Below, in pieces: positions 53,071 to 62,309 of a DNA stretch of 64,000 nucleotides (the first letter of the stretch is position 1; each line of letters opens with the position of its first letter). The stretch spans positions 434,001 through 498,000 of the forward strand of contig JBDWFY010000022.1 of assembly GCA_039976075.1 (NCBI GenBank), written 5' to 3'. The notes beneath the pieces were generated by a model. It saw only the letters and a list, made by a program, of their open reading frames with translations. It ran no database searches and had not been told where the DNA came from. This DNA is from JBDWFY01 sp039976075. GTDB lineage: Bacteria; Pseudomonadota; Alphaproteobacteria; Rhizobiales; Stappiaceae. The position numbers were made by a program, and so were the translations under genes.

Positions 53071-53276
53071 TCACGCGATCTCCAGCCGGCCATTGTTGAC
53101 TGCTTCTGCAATAAAACGGACTTCAGGACCTGGTACATAAATGCCCAATTTGGGCTCGCTTACAAACCTTCTTTGCAACCAGGTATGTAGAGAAGATGAT
53201 TGTCAATCACAGCCCTTATCCGCCGTTCACTTGCAACAAGGCCAAGAGAGCCGGCAACTCGAAACTGGTCATTCAT
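53071..53276 (-). pseudogene. Possible frameshifted small gene
   Basis: On the minus strand an ATG at 53276 opens a 38-codon frame with protein-like text (FRVAGSLGLVASERRIRAVI) that stops at 53160. A second frame continues from about 53178 to a stop at 53071 with text such as FVSEPKLGIYVPGPEVRFIA. Joined by one frameshift near 53178 they would give a protein of about 65-70 residues. I recognise no family. It could be a decayed gene or two tiny unrelated frames. Confidence 0.3.
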
Positions 53277-53292
53277 GAACCGCGCAACGTAT

Positions 53293-53670
53293 TTAGGCTT
53301 GTGAGGCACGCAAATTGGCGACTGCTTCCTTCACAACGGTCCAATCGCTGCAGTAAAACCGTTTTATCGGATTGAGCTTCCATGGCAGTCGCCGACGGCT
53401 TTTGAAGGATGCCAGAATACTCTCCTTGATGGCGTCTTTTGTCCAACCACTCCACTCTCCCGCAACTGCCATCAAATTTGGACTGAAAGCGGGCCAAACT
53501 TCATCGAACATAATGGTATCGAGTTCGTTGCTGGAGTAGGGAGAGTTGGCACAAATCGTAGCGATGCGCACATAGTCAGAGGCGTCAAGCTCAATATCAA
53601 GATAGAATTCACTGCATGCTTCCCATACGGGTAACCGATTTGCCATATCATCTTTGGGATGTTGCAACAT
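53293..53670 (-). CDS. Conserved hypothetical protein (DUF7079-like)
   Basis: A soluble protein of about 125 residues with RLPVWEACSEFYLDIELDASD near the N terminus, SPYSSNELDTIMFDEVWPAFSPNL in the middle and a GEWSGW motif near 85. I recall this layout from an uncharacterised proteobacterial family (DUF7079). Starts at GTG 53700, ATG 53670 and ATG 53646 are all possible; none has a strong ribosome binding site. No operon partner is near, and no function can be offered. Confidence 0.6.
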   Translation of the reverse strand: MLQHPKDDMANRLPVWEACSEFYLDIELDASDYVRIATICANSPYSSNELDTIMFDEVWPAFSPNLMAVAGEWSGWTKDAIKESILASFKSRRRLPWKLNPIKRFYCSDWTVVKEAVANLRASQA

Positions 53671-53863
53671 CTGAGCACTCGGTGGATCCACTAAATTCAC
53701 ATTCTATTTTAAGGTATGAGCCATCCTAACGGCTCAAAACGGGAAAATCTGCACCGGTTGCAATCCATGTGTCTCGAAGCTAATGCCGGAATTTTGCCAA
53801 GGTGTGACATGGCCGGAGACGGGCCATGGCGGTTGCGCCGTTAAGCGGTGCGTTGGTTTAGTA

Positions 53864-54520
53864 TTATCCGCCTGTATCAATCACCAAAAGCAGCCGAGGT
53901 CCCGTTCCCGGTTCAACTGCAGGTGAGCGGTGCAACAACCCGGTCCGCTCATTTGACTTCCACTTTGCTCCCCGAAACAATCCGGCTGAACCGATCCGCA
54001 TGGTTCTGATCCGTTTGGTGTCCGTCACATGATTATCAGGCACATATTCAGTGCCCGGGCCTTTGTAAGTGCACAAGAGGCGCGCCGGGACATTATCTAC
54101 ATGAAACTTTGGACACATCACGTCATCCGAAACATCCAGTCGGATTCGGACATGCACAGTGTTCATGATTTTGCCGAATATAAGCGCCAAGGCACCGACA
54201 TCGCCGGCCAGCATCTGCCGTTCCGGTGTGATCGGGATCTTTGCACCTTCACACGCCGTCAGTACGGCCGTTTCCGCATAGCTGATCGGGACCGTTGTCC
54301 GAAGGGTGGGAAGATTCTCTGCGCTAAAGCCTTGGGTCCAGCTTTCAAAAGATGCATCCATGCGGCGTAGCCAGATCGCCGCAGCAACCCCGGGTGCGGT
54401 AACATTGCCAAGAATGTCGGCCTGTCTGCCGATTAAAACATCACGCGCCTGCTGTTTTCTCCGGGTTGGCTGCCTCGGAGTGGTATGAGCCTGGTGATAG
54501 TCGGAACTTACCTGGTTCAT
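53864..54520 (-). CDS. DUF1826 family protein
   Basis: A 218-residue protein that I recognise as DUF1826. It has CEGAKIPITPERQMLAGDVGALALIFGKIM near residue 90, VDNVPARLLCTYKGPGTEYVPDN near 140 and RIGSAGLFRGAKW near 175, where the conserved C and H/D residues suggest a metal-dependent fold. The start at 54520 overlaps the CobW-family gene stop (ATGA). DUF1826 genes are known companions of zinc-responsive CobW GTPases in Zur regulons. The molecular role is unknown. Confidence 0.8.
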   Translation of the reverse strand: MNQVSSDYHQAHTTPRQPTRRKQQARDVLIGRQADILGNVTAPGVAAAIWLRRMDASFESWTQGFSAENLPTLRTTVPISYAETAVLTACEGAKIPITPERQMLAGDVGALALIFGKIMNTVHVRIRLDVSDDVMCPKFHVDNVPARLLCTYKGPGTEYVPDNHVTDTKRIRTMRIGSAGLFRGAKWKSNERTGLLHRSPAVEPGTGPRLLLVIDTGG

Positions 54521-55731
54521 GCGGCCTGACCCCTTTTGCCCCAAGCTGGAAACGGGTCCGACAAGTGAGCGAAAGAGCTGAGCTCGTCCCCGGCATCCTG
54601 TTCAATCAGACATGCGTCGATCCGAGATCTGAGCTCTTGCCAGTCGATACCAGCTCCGATAAAGACAATTTCCTGGCGCCTGTCACCAAACGGCTCGGCC
54701 CACCTGTTTTTTATGTAGGACAGCACCCGTTCATCGTCCGGCCATTGGTTCTCCGGTACCGACGCCCACCAGGTTCCGATCGGAGTGACACCTGAAAGCG
54801 CTCCGGCCAGTGAAAACTCGGCAACCCAGTTAGGGCGGGTCGCAAGCCAAAAATGCCCTTTGGCACGAATGACACCGGGCAGGGGATCGTTCAGAAGCGC
54901 ATGAATTTTCTGCGGATCAAATGGACGACGTGCCCGGTAAACATAAGAGGTGACACCATATTCTTCCGTTTCTGGAATATGGTCGGCAAATCCGTAGAGT
55001 TCCTTCGCCCAGAGGGGATGTTCGTGTGCCTTTTCAAAGTCGAACAATCCGGTGTCCAGGATGTCTTTTCCGGCAACAGTGGCATAATCGGTTTCAATGA
55101 TTTTCGCATCTGCGTTCAGGCTGCGAATGATCTTTCGTGCAGCGTCTGCCTGACCCGGCTGTGCGGTCCCGACCTTGTTGAGGACAACGATATCGGCAAA
55201 TTCAATTTGGTCGGTCAGAAGATGGACGAGCGTGCGTTCATCCTCTTCGCCCATTGTTTCGCCACGGTCGCGCAAAAAGTCATGACTGGAGAAATCACGC
55301 AGCAGGTTCACCGCATCGACAACCGTGACCATCGTGTCAAGGCGTGCAACATCCGAGAGACTGTTGCCATCCTCATCGCGAAACTCAAATGTAGCGGCCA
55401 CCGGTAACGGTTCAGAAATTCCGGTGGATTCAATGAGCAGATATTCGAATTTACGCTCCTGTGCCAGCTGCCGAACTTCCATCAATAAATCGTCGCGCAA
55501 GGTGCAGCAGATGCAGCCGTTGGACATCTCGACGAGGGTTTCGTCAGTTTTGCTCAGTTCAGCGCCTCCTGCACGTACCAGGTCCGCATCAATATTGACT
55601 TCGGACATGTCATTCACGATCACCGCCACACGCAGCCCTTCGCGATTGTTCAGTACATGATTGAGCAGTGTGGTTTTACCGGCTCCAAGGAAGCCGGAAA
55701 GAACTGTTACTGGCAGTCGAGCATCTGTCAC
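54517..55731 (-). CDS. CobW/COG0523 family GTPase, ZigA-like
   Basis: A 404-residue metal chaperone GTPase. It has Walker A GFLGAGKTTLLNHVL near residue 15, the family metal motif NGCICCTLRDDLL near 72, the base-recognition NKVG near 180 and a C-terminal CobW_C domain. The C-x-C-C motif binds zinc. A Zur box lies 23 nt upstream, and DUF1826 follows in a 4-nt overlap. It probably hands zinc to selected proteins during starvation, as shown for ZigA/ZNG1-type GTPases. Confidence 0.9.
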   Translation of the reverse strand: MTDARLPVTVLSGFLGAGKTTLLNHVLNNREGLRVAVIVNDMSEVNIDADLVRAGGAELSKTDETLVEMSNGCICCTLRDDLLMEVRQLAQERKFEYLLIESTGISEPLPVAATFEFRDEDGNSLSDVARLDTMVTVVDAVNLLRDFSSHDFLRDRGETMGEEDERTLVHLLTDQIEFADIVVLNKVGTAQPGQADAARKIIRSLNADAKIIETDYATVAGKDILDTGLFDFEKAHEHPLWAKELYGFADHIPETEEYGVTSYVYRARRPFDPQKIHALLNDPLPGVIRAKGHFWLATRPNWVAEFSLAGALSGVTPIGTWWASVPENQWPDDERVLSYIKNRWAEPFGDRRQEIVFIGAGIDWQELRSRIDACLIEQDAGDELSSFAHLSDPFPAWGKRGQAA

Positions 55732-55753
55732 GGATTAGCCTTCCAAAATGTAA

Positions 55754-55771
55754 GTAATGTTATTACATAAC
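55754..55771 (-). promoter_or_regulatory. Predicted Zur box upstream of the CobW GTPase gene
   Basis: GTAATGTTATTACATAAC is a near-palindrome of the alphaproteobacterial Zur type (GTAATGTTAT half sites). It lies 23 nt before the zigA-like start, in the 78-nt gap after the EamA gene, so the GTPase/DUF1826 pair can be switched by itself. Confidence 0.75.
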
Positions 55772-55809
55772 TATTTGTACTAGATGCGATCGGTTCAGAC
55801 AAGAGCGTT

Positions 55810-56697
55810 TTAGCGCAGCGCAGCTGTCAATTTCCTGCGACCGTCTTTCAAGGCGACCACCAGAATTGCGATGATGATAAAGGCTGCAGCGCTGTAAAAT
55901 GTTGGAGCAGGCACAATGTCAAAGAAAAGAACGTCCGCAATGACGGCGAAAACGAGAGAAAGGTATTCAAACGCAGCCAGCTTGGATACTTCGCTATACT
56001 GATAACTCAGTGTCATCATGATGTGTGCAATACCACCAGCGAATCCGGTGCAGACCAGAAGCCCAAGTTGGTTCCAGTTCGGGACTGTCCAACCGAGAGG
56101 CAGCGTTGCCAGACCCGCGACAGCGCAAGTGAGCGCGAAATAAAAGGCAATGGCACCAGCGTTTTCAGTCAATGCCAGGCTCCTGATCTGTACTTTCGCA
56201 CCCGCTGTTAGTATTGCCATTGCCAGAGCAAGACCGACACCGACCAGGTAGGCAGTATCAAGGTTGGCGGCCGTTGCTGCGGGTATCACGAGAACGAGGA
56301 CTCCGACAAAGCCGAACAGCACACCAAACCAACGCACACCGCTGACAGTCTCGCGAAGGAAAACCGCCGCCAATACGACCGCGAGGACCGGTGCGAGGTA
56401 GCCGATGATCGAAGCATGTGACAGTGGCAAATACTTCAGGCTGGCAAAACTTGCAAACATGGCAAGACAACCCAGTAAGCATCGCGCGACATGGCTTCCC
56501 GGGCGCTTTGTTCTAAGGCCGGACGGAAACTCTCGTGTCCATGTCAAAAACAAGATCAACGGGATCAACGCAAAGGTGCTGCGGAAAAAAACGACCTCAC
56601 CAACGGGAACGGTGTCGGATAGCCATTTGATGAAGAGCACCATCAGGGTAAAGAATACGGTCGCGCCAATCCGCAACGCAATTCCCTTGATATCCAT
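55810..56697 (-). CDS. DMT superfamily transporter (EamA family) in a Zur-type operon
   Basis: A 295-residue protein with ten membrane segments in two EamA repeats (for example FKLI-less landmarks GEVVFFRSTFALIPLILFL near 30 and SVVL-type helices near 120). The ATG at 56697 or a GTG at 56703 may start it. It follows the DppC-like permease gene by only a few bases, as the last gene of the Zur-boxed importer operon. EamA proteins such as CntI export opine metallophores in Pseudomonas, so a metal-ligand export role is possible but not shown. Confidence 0.85.
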   Translation of the reverse strand: MDIKGIALRIGATVFFTLMVLFIKWLSDTVPVGEVVFFRSTFALIPLILFLTWTREFPSGLRTKRPGSHVARCLLGCLAMFASFASLKYLPLSHASIIGYLAPVLAVVLAAVFLRETVSGVRWFGVLFGFVGVLVLVIPAATAANLDTAYLVGVGLALAMAILTAGAKVQIRSLALTENAGAIAFYFALTCAVAGLATLPLGWTVPNWNQLGLLVCTGFAGGIAHIMMTLSYQYSEVSKLAAFEYLSLVFAVIADVLFFDIVPAPTFYSAAAFIIIAILVVALKDGRRKLTAALR

Positions 56698-56705
56698 AGC
56701 CACGA

Positions 56706-57584
56706 TCAGTCTGCTGCGAGGCCGTTGCTGCCGATGAGGTCACGCAGCCGGTCACCCGTCAAATTGATGGAAAGGACGGCCACAAGTATTGCAAGCCCCG
56801 GAACAATCATCAGATGCGGAGCTGTCTGCATATAGGCTTTTCCATCCAGCAACATTGCGCCCCATTCCGCATTGGGCGGCTGGACGCCAAAGCCCAGGAA
56901 ACTTAGACCGGAAATGGACAGGATGCTTCTTGACCATGAATTGGTCCAAAGTACCAACAGGCTCGGTCCGATATTCGGCAAGATGTGGCGCCACAGAATG
57001 AGACCGGACGGCAGTTCGTTGAGCCTGGCCTGTACAACAAAGTCGCGGTGGACCAGATCGACGCTAAGACTGCGCACAAGCCGCGCAAACTTCATCCATC
57101 CCACCAGGACGAGCGCCAGCACCATGTTAGTCGTGCTTGGCCCCAGGACGCCCGCGATTGTCACGGCCGCAATCAGCTCCGGAAAGGCGAAGAAACTGTC
57201 GGTCACCCGCATCAATGTCACATCGGCGGCGCGTCCGAAGTGACCGGCTGCAAGACCAATCGCGGTTCCTGTAATTGCGCCGATTGTCGTGATCAAAAAC
57301 GCCAACCCTATCGACCAGACGCCGCCGTAAAGAATTCTGGTCGCAACATCCCGCCCAAGCTGATCCGTTCCGAACCAATGGCTTTTGGTCGGTGGTGAAA
57401 GTCGATCCAAAAAGTCCGGGGTATTCGGGGTGTAGGGAGACAAAACGAAACCGGCAGCGGCGGCAAGCAATAGAAGCAGGGCCGCAATGCCAAGCCGGGT
57501 GAGAAATCGGTTCAGTTCCTTTCCCAGTTTCGATTTCTGCAAATCGGTTTCTTCGTCAACTCCCGCCTGAGACTGAATGTTCAT
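56706..57584 (-). CDS. ABC transporter permease, DppC/NikC-like
   Basis: A 292-residue permease with KSHWFGTDQLGRDVATRILYGG near residue 68 and ISGLSFLGFGVQPPNAEWGAML near 230. It has about six membrane segments. It overlaps the DppB-like gene by 4 nt. It belongs to the Zur-boxed operon, so a metal complex (zinc or nickel with a ligand) is the probable cargo rather than peptides. Confidence 0.92.
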   Translation of the reverse strand: MNIQSQAGVDEETDLQKSKLGKELNRFLTRLGIAALLLLLAAAAGFVLSPYTPNTPDFLDRLSPPTKSHWFGTDQLGRDVATRILYGGVWSIGLAFLITTIGAITGTAIGLAAGHFGRAADVTLMRVTDSFFAFPELIAAVTIAGVLGPSTTNMVLALVLVGWMKFARLVRSLSVDLVHRDFVVQARLNELPSGLILWRHILPNIGPSLLVLWTNSWSRSILSISGLSFLGFGVQPPNAEWGAMLLDGKAYMQTAPHLMIVPGLAILVAVLSINLTGDRLRDLIGSNGLAAD

Positions 57585-58588
57585 GTCCGAACCTCTTCAG
57601 ATGGATCGGTTTTTTGTAAAGACCAAATGGAAACACGAGGGTCCATCACCTCCTGAAGAAATTCGATCAGTGAGTTGATGAAGACGTAAACCACCGCCGA
57701 GAACATCACCAAAAACAGGATCATCGGATAGTCCCGTGACAGGACAGACCCCGCCAGGAGTGAACCGATGCCGCCACGCGCAAATGTCAGTTCGACGATG
57801 ACGGTGCCTTCCAGAAGACTCGCAATATCAAGGCCGATCATGGTGAGCGCAGGAACTGCTGCGTGACGAAGAATATGACGCCAGAAGATTTCAGCTTCGC
57901 TCACGCCGCGCAGCCTCAATGTTTCGACGTACGGCGCGGCTTTGGCTTCCAGAAAAAACGCACGCAGGAGACGCGTTTGCGATGCGGTGATCCAAAACGC
58001 AAGAGTGAGCGCCGGCAGCACCAAATGCGCTGGGGTTCCGGTGCCGTATGCGGGAAGCCAATTGAGATGCGCAGCAAACAACAGGATCAGCAGGAGACCG
58101 AGCCAGTAATTCGGCATGGCCGCTCCGACCGATGCCAGAGCGACGGAAATTCTGTCAAACAAACTGCCGGGCCGCCACACTGCGATGGAACTCAATACGA
58201 AGGCGAAGACCAGGCCAATCACGAGCGCGGTGGCGGTTAGCGAAAACGTTTCGGCAGCATTGGCGACAAATATGTCCCAGACCGGCACGTTGGAGGCGAA
58301 GGAGTTCCCGAAATCTCCTTGAACGAAACGGAAAAGCCATTCGAAGAATTGAACGAAAAACGGCTCGTTCAGGGAGAACTCTTCCCGAATACCCTCCAGG
58401 ATTTCAGGCGGGAAAGCATGCACATCCGGGTAACGGGCATTGGCGATAGCGGCGGCCTTGTCGCCGGGTGCGAAGTAAGTCATCGTGAACGTAATGAGGC
58501 TCACGCCAAACAGAACGCACGCAAGACCTGAAAGGCGGCGGCCAATCGCCGAAACGATGGCAAGAAGCTGAGATCTGGTCTTCAACAT
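57581..58588 (-). CDS. ABC transporter permease, DppB/NikB-like
   Basis: A 335-residue permease with SLNEPFFVQFFEWLFRFVQGDFG near residue 70 and VELTFARGGIGSLLAGSVLSRDYPM near 270. It overlaps the upstream ATPase stop by 7 nt and the next permease by 4 nt. Family length is normal. Confidence 0.92.
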   Translation of the reverse strand: MLKTRSQLLAIVSAIGRRLSGLACVLFGVSLITFTMTYFAPGDKAAAIANARYPDVHAFPPEILEGIREEFSLNEPFFVQFFEWLFRFVQGDFGNSFASNVPVWDIFVANAAETFSLTATALVIGLVFAFVLSSIAVWRPGSLFDRISVALASVGAAMPNYWLGLLLILLFAAHLNWLPAYGTGTPAHLVLPALTLAFWITASQTRLLRAFFLEAKAAPYVETLRLRGVSEAEIFWRHILRHAAVPALTMIGLDIASLLEGTVIVELTFARGGIGSLLAGSVLSRDYPMILFLVMFSAVVYVFINSLIEFLQEVMDPRVSIWSLQKTDPSEEVRT

Positions 58589-59388
58589 GGTCTTGCCTCC
58601 ATAGCCTGTGATGCGCGAGGCACCGTTTCCGGCAATCCTCCCAGATCATGCGCGGCCTGGATCAAGTCTCGACAGTAAGCGCTTTCGGGCGCTTCAAAAA
58701 AAGTTTTGACAGGTTGATTGGCCTCAACCCTGCCTTTTCGCAGAACAAGCATGTGATCGGCAAAAGCTGCGGCAAATCCAAGATCGTGGGTCACAATCAC
58801 AAAGGTGATGTTAAATCGTGCCTGGATCCGCTTCATGGTCGCGGCAATCTGCTTCTGCACGATTGCATCAAGAGCACTCAGCGGTTCATCGAAAAAGACC
58901 AGATCCGGACGGGCAATCAAGGCGCGTGCCAGACAGGCTCGTTGAGCCTGGCCCATTGACACCTGCGACGGACGGCGCCTCGCCATTTCCGGCGGCAACT
59001 CAACATCGCCAAGTGCAGCTGTAACAGCCGTTTTCAGCTCCTGTGAGGGCAGCTTTTGCGCATAAACACTCTCACCGATGGATACGCCGAGCGGTAACTT
59101 GGGATTGAGAGCGGAGAGGGGGTCCTGCATCACCCAGCGGCTTCCCGGCAATCCGGCCAGACCCTGCCAATGCCCTTTCCTGGAAACAGGCGTGCCGGAT
59201 TTGGGGCGAAATGTCAGACTGTCAAATTGAGCGGGCATCAGCCCGTTGATTGCCCGTAAAAGACTGCTTTTTCCGGAGCCGCTCTCACCGGCAATACAAA
59301 GCGTTTGCCCCTGTTGCAAAACAAAAGAAACCGCTTCCAGAATTGTATTGCCGCGCATGCGGATGTGGAGATTTTCTACAGAGAGCAT
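58582..59388 (-). CDS. ABC transporter ATP-binding protein, DppF/NikE/CntF-like
   Basis: A 268-residue ATPase with Walker A GESGSGKSSLLRAING near residue 37, signature QVSMGQAQRACLARAL near 142 and Walker B LVFFDEPLSALD. The signature SMGQ instead of SGGQ is unusual but keeps the key S and Q. It follows the other ATPase gene by 9 nt. Confidence 0.9.
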   Translation of the reverse strand: MLSVENLHIRMRGNTILEAVSFVLQQGQTLCIAGESGSGKSSLLRAINGLMPAQFDSLTFRPKSGTPVSRKGHWQGLAGLPGSRWVMQDPLSALNPKLPLGVSIGESVYAQKLPSQELKTAVTAALGDVELPPEMARRRPSQVSMGQAQRACLARALIARPDLVFFDEPLSALDAIVQKQIAATMKRIQARFNITFVIVTHDLGFAAAFADHMLVLRKGRVEANQPVKTFFEAPESAYCRDLIQAAHDLGGLPETVPRASQAMEARPC

Positions 59389-59397
59389 AGGTCTAAG

Positions 59398-60201
59398 TTA
59401 TTCTGCGGCGATGGAAGGTGCGGTCTTCCGGCCGGTGGAAGAATTCCAGTTGCGATGATCGACAAGCAACTGCCCATAGGCGGTTTTGGGCACTGTCAGC
59501 AATGTCGAGGTTTCACCGAATTCTGCGATCCGACCAGCGGTCATGATCGCGGTCTGTGCCGCGTGTCGCGCAGCCAGCGCCAGATCGTGGGTGACGATCA
59601 GTAGTGCAACATTATGTTTGCCGGCGTATGTCATGACCGAGCGCAAAACCTGGGCCGCAATCAAGGGGTCCAACGCCGATGTCGGCTCATCAAGGATCAG
59701 CAATCGCGGCTCGCCAAGCAACGCCATGCCCACCAGAAGGCGTTGTTGCATGCCCCGGCTCCATTGGTGCGGGAAGCAGCCGTCAAAGGAACCAAGGCCA
59801 AGCTCATCGAGAACAGCCTGTTGGGCGGCGGAAAAGTCCTCACGACCGGCAAAAGTTCGGGCCGCTTGGCGCCATTGCCAATTGAGGCGTTTGAGCGGAT
59901 CAAATCCATGGTCAGGATTTTGCGGAACGTAGGCGATGCCCTTTGGCTTCGCGTTTTGTGAAGAGTACGCAAAGTCCCTGATCTTTCCGTTAAATGTCAA
60001 ACGCCCACGAAAGGGTTCGGCTGGACGCGTCAATCCCATCAGGCAGCGCAAAAGTGTCGATTTACCTGCGCCTGATCCACCGACGATCGCGATGCATTCT
60101 CCCTGATTAACATCGAAACTCACGTCATCCAGAATCACCTGCCGGCCGATGCGGGCCGACAGGTTCTGCACTTTGAGCAGGTTTTTGGTGTTAGTCTGCA
60201 A
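59398..60201 (-). CDS. ABC transporter ATP-binding protein, DppD/NikD/CntD-like
   Basis: A 267-residue ATPase with Walker A GGSGAGKSTLLRCLMG near residue 39, signature QWSRGMQQRLLVGMAL near 150 and Walker B LLILDEPTSALD. It lacks the long C-terminal oligopeptide domain, like NikD/CntD. Its start overlaps the binding-protein gene by 11 nt. Confidence 0.9.
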   Translation of the reverse strand: MQTNTKNLLKVQNLSARIGRQVILDDVSFDVNQGECIAIVGGSGAGKSTLLRCLMGLTRPAEPFRGRLTFNGKIRDFAYSSQNAKPKGIAYVPQNPDHGFDPLKRLNWQWRQAARTFAGREDFSAAQQAVLDELGLGSFDGCFPHQWSRGMQQRLLVGMALLGEPRLLILDEPTSALDPLIAAQVLRSVMTYAGKHNVALLIVTHDLALAARHAAQTAIMTAGRIAEFGETSTLLTVPKTAYGQLLVDHRNWNSSTGRKTAPSIAAE

Positions 60202-61759
60202 GGGTGAGATCCGGTGTCACCAGGTAGGTTTCGGCAGGATGGATCGTGTATCCCTCCACTTTACCGTTTCCGACGGAGACCTGTGTTTTGTGAAAGATCG
60301 GGATCAGCGGGAGATCTTCGTTGATAATCTCCTGAATGCGGTCGTAATAATCTTTGCGCACTTCATCATCGAAGCTTTCTCGCCCATTGTCGAGAAGTTG
60401 ATCCAACTCGGGATTTGAGTAGCCGGAGAAATTGTAACTCACGTCCGATTCAACAAGCGTGCTGGGGAAGTAGTTGGGATCACCAACCGGAGCAGTTCCC
60501 CAGGCTTGCAAGTGCATATGAATTTCACCTGCTTTGAGCGCCTCGTTATTGGCGTCATATTCAGCCATGGAAATTTCGGATTTGATCCCGATTTGCTGCA
60601 GCAATGCCTGGGTGATTTCCAATGTCGGGCGCAGGGCGGCGCGGCCTTCATAGGAACGAATTTTCAAAGAAACTTCGGTGCCATCCAATTCGCGGTTGCC
60701 ATCGCCGTTTGTGTCTTTGATGCCGGCCTCTTCCAGCAGGGCCATCGCTTCTTTCGGGTCATAGTTCAGTGAAAGACGTGTATTGGCCCAAGAAGCCATC
60801 GATGCGGGAAAAATGCTGTTGGCCACCTGGCCGCCAACGCCGTTCAATGAGGCGGCAACGATTGTCTCCCTGTCAAGACCAAGAGAAATCGCCTTGCGGA
60901 GCACGTCATTGGCAAGGGGTCCATCGACTGTCCGAACCTGGAAAAAGAAAAGACGTGTCGTCGGGTTGGAGAAGAGTTGCCCATCTCCCTTTTCCTTCAG
61001 GCTGGCAAAGTCCGGTTCCGGATAATGGGTTACAAGATCGACGTCTCCAGCCTGCAAGGCAAGTGCAGCAACAGATGGATCGGACAGGGCGTCCATAACG
61101 ATACTATCGAGCTTTGGAACACCGCCCCAATAGTCTGCGAACTTTCGGGTCTGATAGGTCTTGTCGGGTTCGGCAGATACAAAAACGAAGGGGCCGGTGC
61201 CAATGAGCGGCAAGTCGTCGCTACCTTCTTTCATTATGGCAGCGGAAGGTTCCGTCAGTGACCACAAAAATGCGGAATTTGGCGACTTGGTTTTGAAAAC
61301 CAACGTATGGGCATCCTCCGCTGTGATGGTATCCAGTCCGAGCAACTTTGATAAACGCGGATTATGCCCCGCGTGTCCTTCCATATCCAGTTTTTCAAAA
61401 GACGCTATCACGTCCTCTGTCGTCAGGGGCGAGCCATCATGAAATTTGACGTCAGTGCGCAGCGTCAGTTTCCACTCAGTGGGCGAGATGTATTCAAAGC
61501 TTTCAGCGAGCCGCGGCTGCATTGTCATGTCGTGACCGAGGCCGATCAGCGTTTCAGAGACCCCGGCACGGTTGCTGAGCCAACCGTTCTGCCGTGCCCT
61601 GGGATCCGGCACGCTGCTCTTAGGTCCGAAGGGCATCGCAATGCGCATGGTTTTTTCAGCTGCTTTTACGGATTGGACCGGCATCGCAACCGACGCCATC
61701 GCGACAGCTCCCAGGCCAAAAATTACGGCAATGACTGACTTGTTTTTCCAGTGTGGCAA
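60191..61759 (-). CDS. ABC transporter substrate-binding protein, DppA/NikA/CntA-like
   Basis: A 522-residue family 5 binding protein with a Sec signal peptide (hydrophobic core near residues 8-25, likely cleavage near VKAAEK). Internal marks are RLAESFEYISPTEWKLTLR near 82 and GPLANDVLRKAISLGLDRET near 280, the latter common in NikA-type proteins. It is the first gene of a six-gene operon whose start lies 55 nt from a perfect Zur palindrome. I infer that it binds a metal-ligand complex needed under zinc shortage. Confidence 0.9.
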   Translation of the reverse strand: MPHWKNKSVIAVIFGLGAVAMASVAMPVQSVKAAEKTMRIAMPFGPKSSVPDPRARQNGWLSNRAGVSETLIGLGHDMTMQPRLAESFEYISPTEWKLTLRTDVKFHDGSPLTTEDVIASFEKLDMEGHAGHNPRLSKLLGLDTITAEDAHTLVFKTKSPNSAFLWSLTEPSAAIMKEGSDDLPLIGTGPFVFVSAEPDKTYQTRKFADYWGGVPKLDSIVMDALSDPSVAALALQAGDVDLVTHYPEPDFASLKEKGDGQLFSNPTTRLFFFQVRTVDGPLANDVLRKAISLGLDRETIVAASLNGVGGQVANSIFPASMASWANTRLSLNYDPKEAMALLEEAGIKDTNGDGNRELDGTEVSLKIRSYEGRAALRPTLEITQALLQQIGIKSEISMAEYDANNEALKAGEIHMHLQAWGTAPVGDPNYFPSTLVESDVSYNFSGYSNPELDQLLDNGRESFDDEVRKDYYDRIQEIINEDLPLIPIFHKTQVSVGNGKVEGYTIHPAETYLVTPDLTLAD

Positions 61760-61814
61760 GGTCGTCTCCAGAATAGGTAAAAAAACAGGACTGGCTGATG
61801 CGATAATGCGTACC

Positions 61815-61829
61815 TGTTATAATATAACA
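61815..61829 (-). promoter_or_regulatory. Predicted Zur box upstream of the metal-type ABC importer operon
   Basis: TGTTATAATATAACA is a perfect palindrome (7+1+7) of the Zur class (TGTTATANTATAACA). It lies 55 nt before the binding-protein start. A second Zur-type box precedes the CobW GTPase gene at the other end of this region. Confidence 0.8.
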
Positions 61830-62309
61830 TTGCAAAGAAAAATTTGAGATGAACTGGTCTGGGCGAATTCACTGCGGCGAAACTTAAGACGGCACGAGAA
61901 TGAGAAAGGTCAGAGAAGCGCGTCTGCTAACCTGATCGGCTCTCCAGAAATCATGAGTGTAGATATCCGCGCAAACCGCGACTGACCTCGGAAATACGCC
62001 CGTTTTCGGATATCCGCTCGAACCGCTGCTTTCGAGACCTGATTGAGAACTGCGAACTTCTGACTTGCGGCGTAAAGCTGCCATTGAGATCAGACGCGGC
62101 GAAATGGTGCTTCGTCCGCATTGTAGCCGCGGCTCAGGCGCACATCAAGAATTCACTTCCCACCCGAAGTATCTACTGTTGTACCAGGTCGGATGGCCGT
62201 TGTGGGCGCAACGTGCCTTTTTTTGCAGGAATTTGCCTTTGTATGACTGGAGTGGAGGAGGTGCCATCTCACCGTTTTGGTTGAACCGAGCAATATCAGC
62301 AGGATCTTT
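61830..62309. other. Non-coding stretch between the Zur box and the Lrp-type gene
   Basis: About 480 nt without a gene that I can support. A plus-strand frame starting near 62065 runs into the antisense of the Lrp gene and has no family-like text. No hairpin with a T-run is evident after the Lrp gene. Confidence 0.4.
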
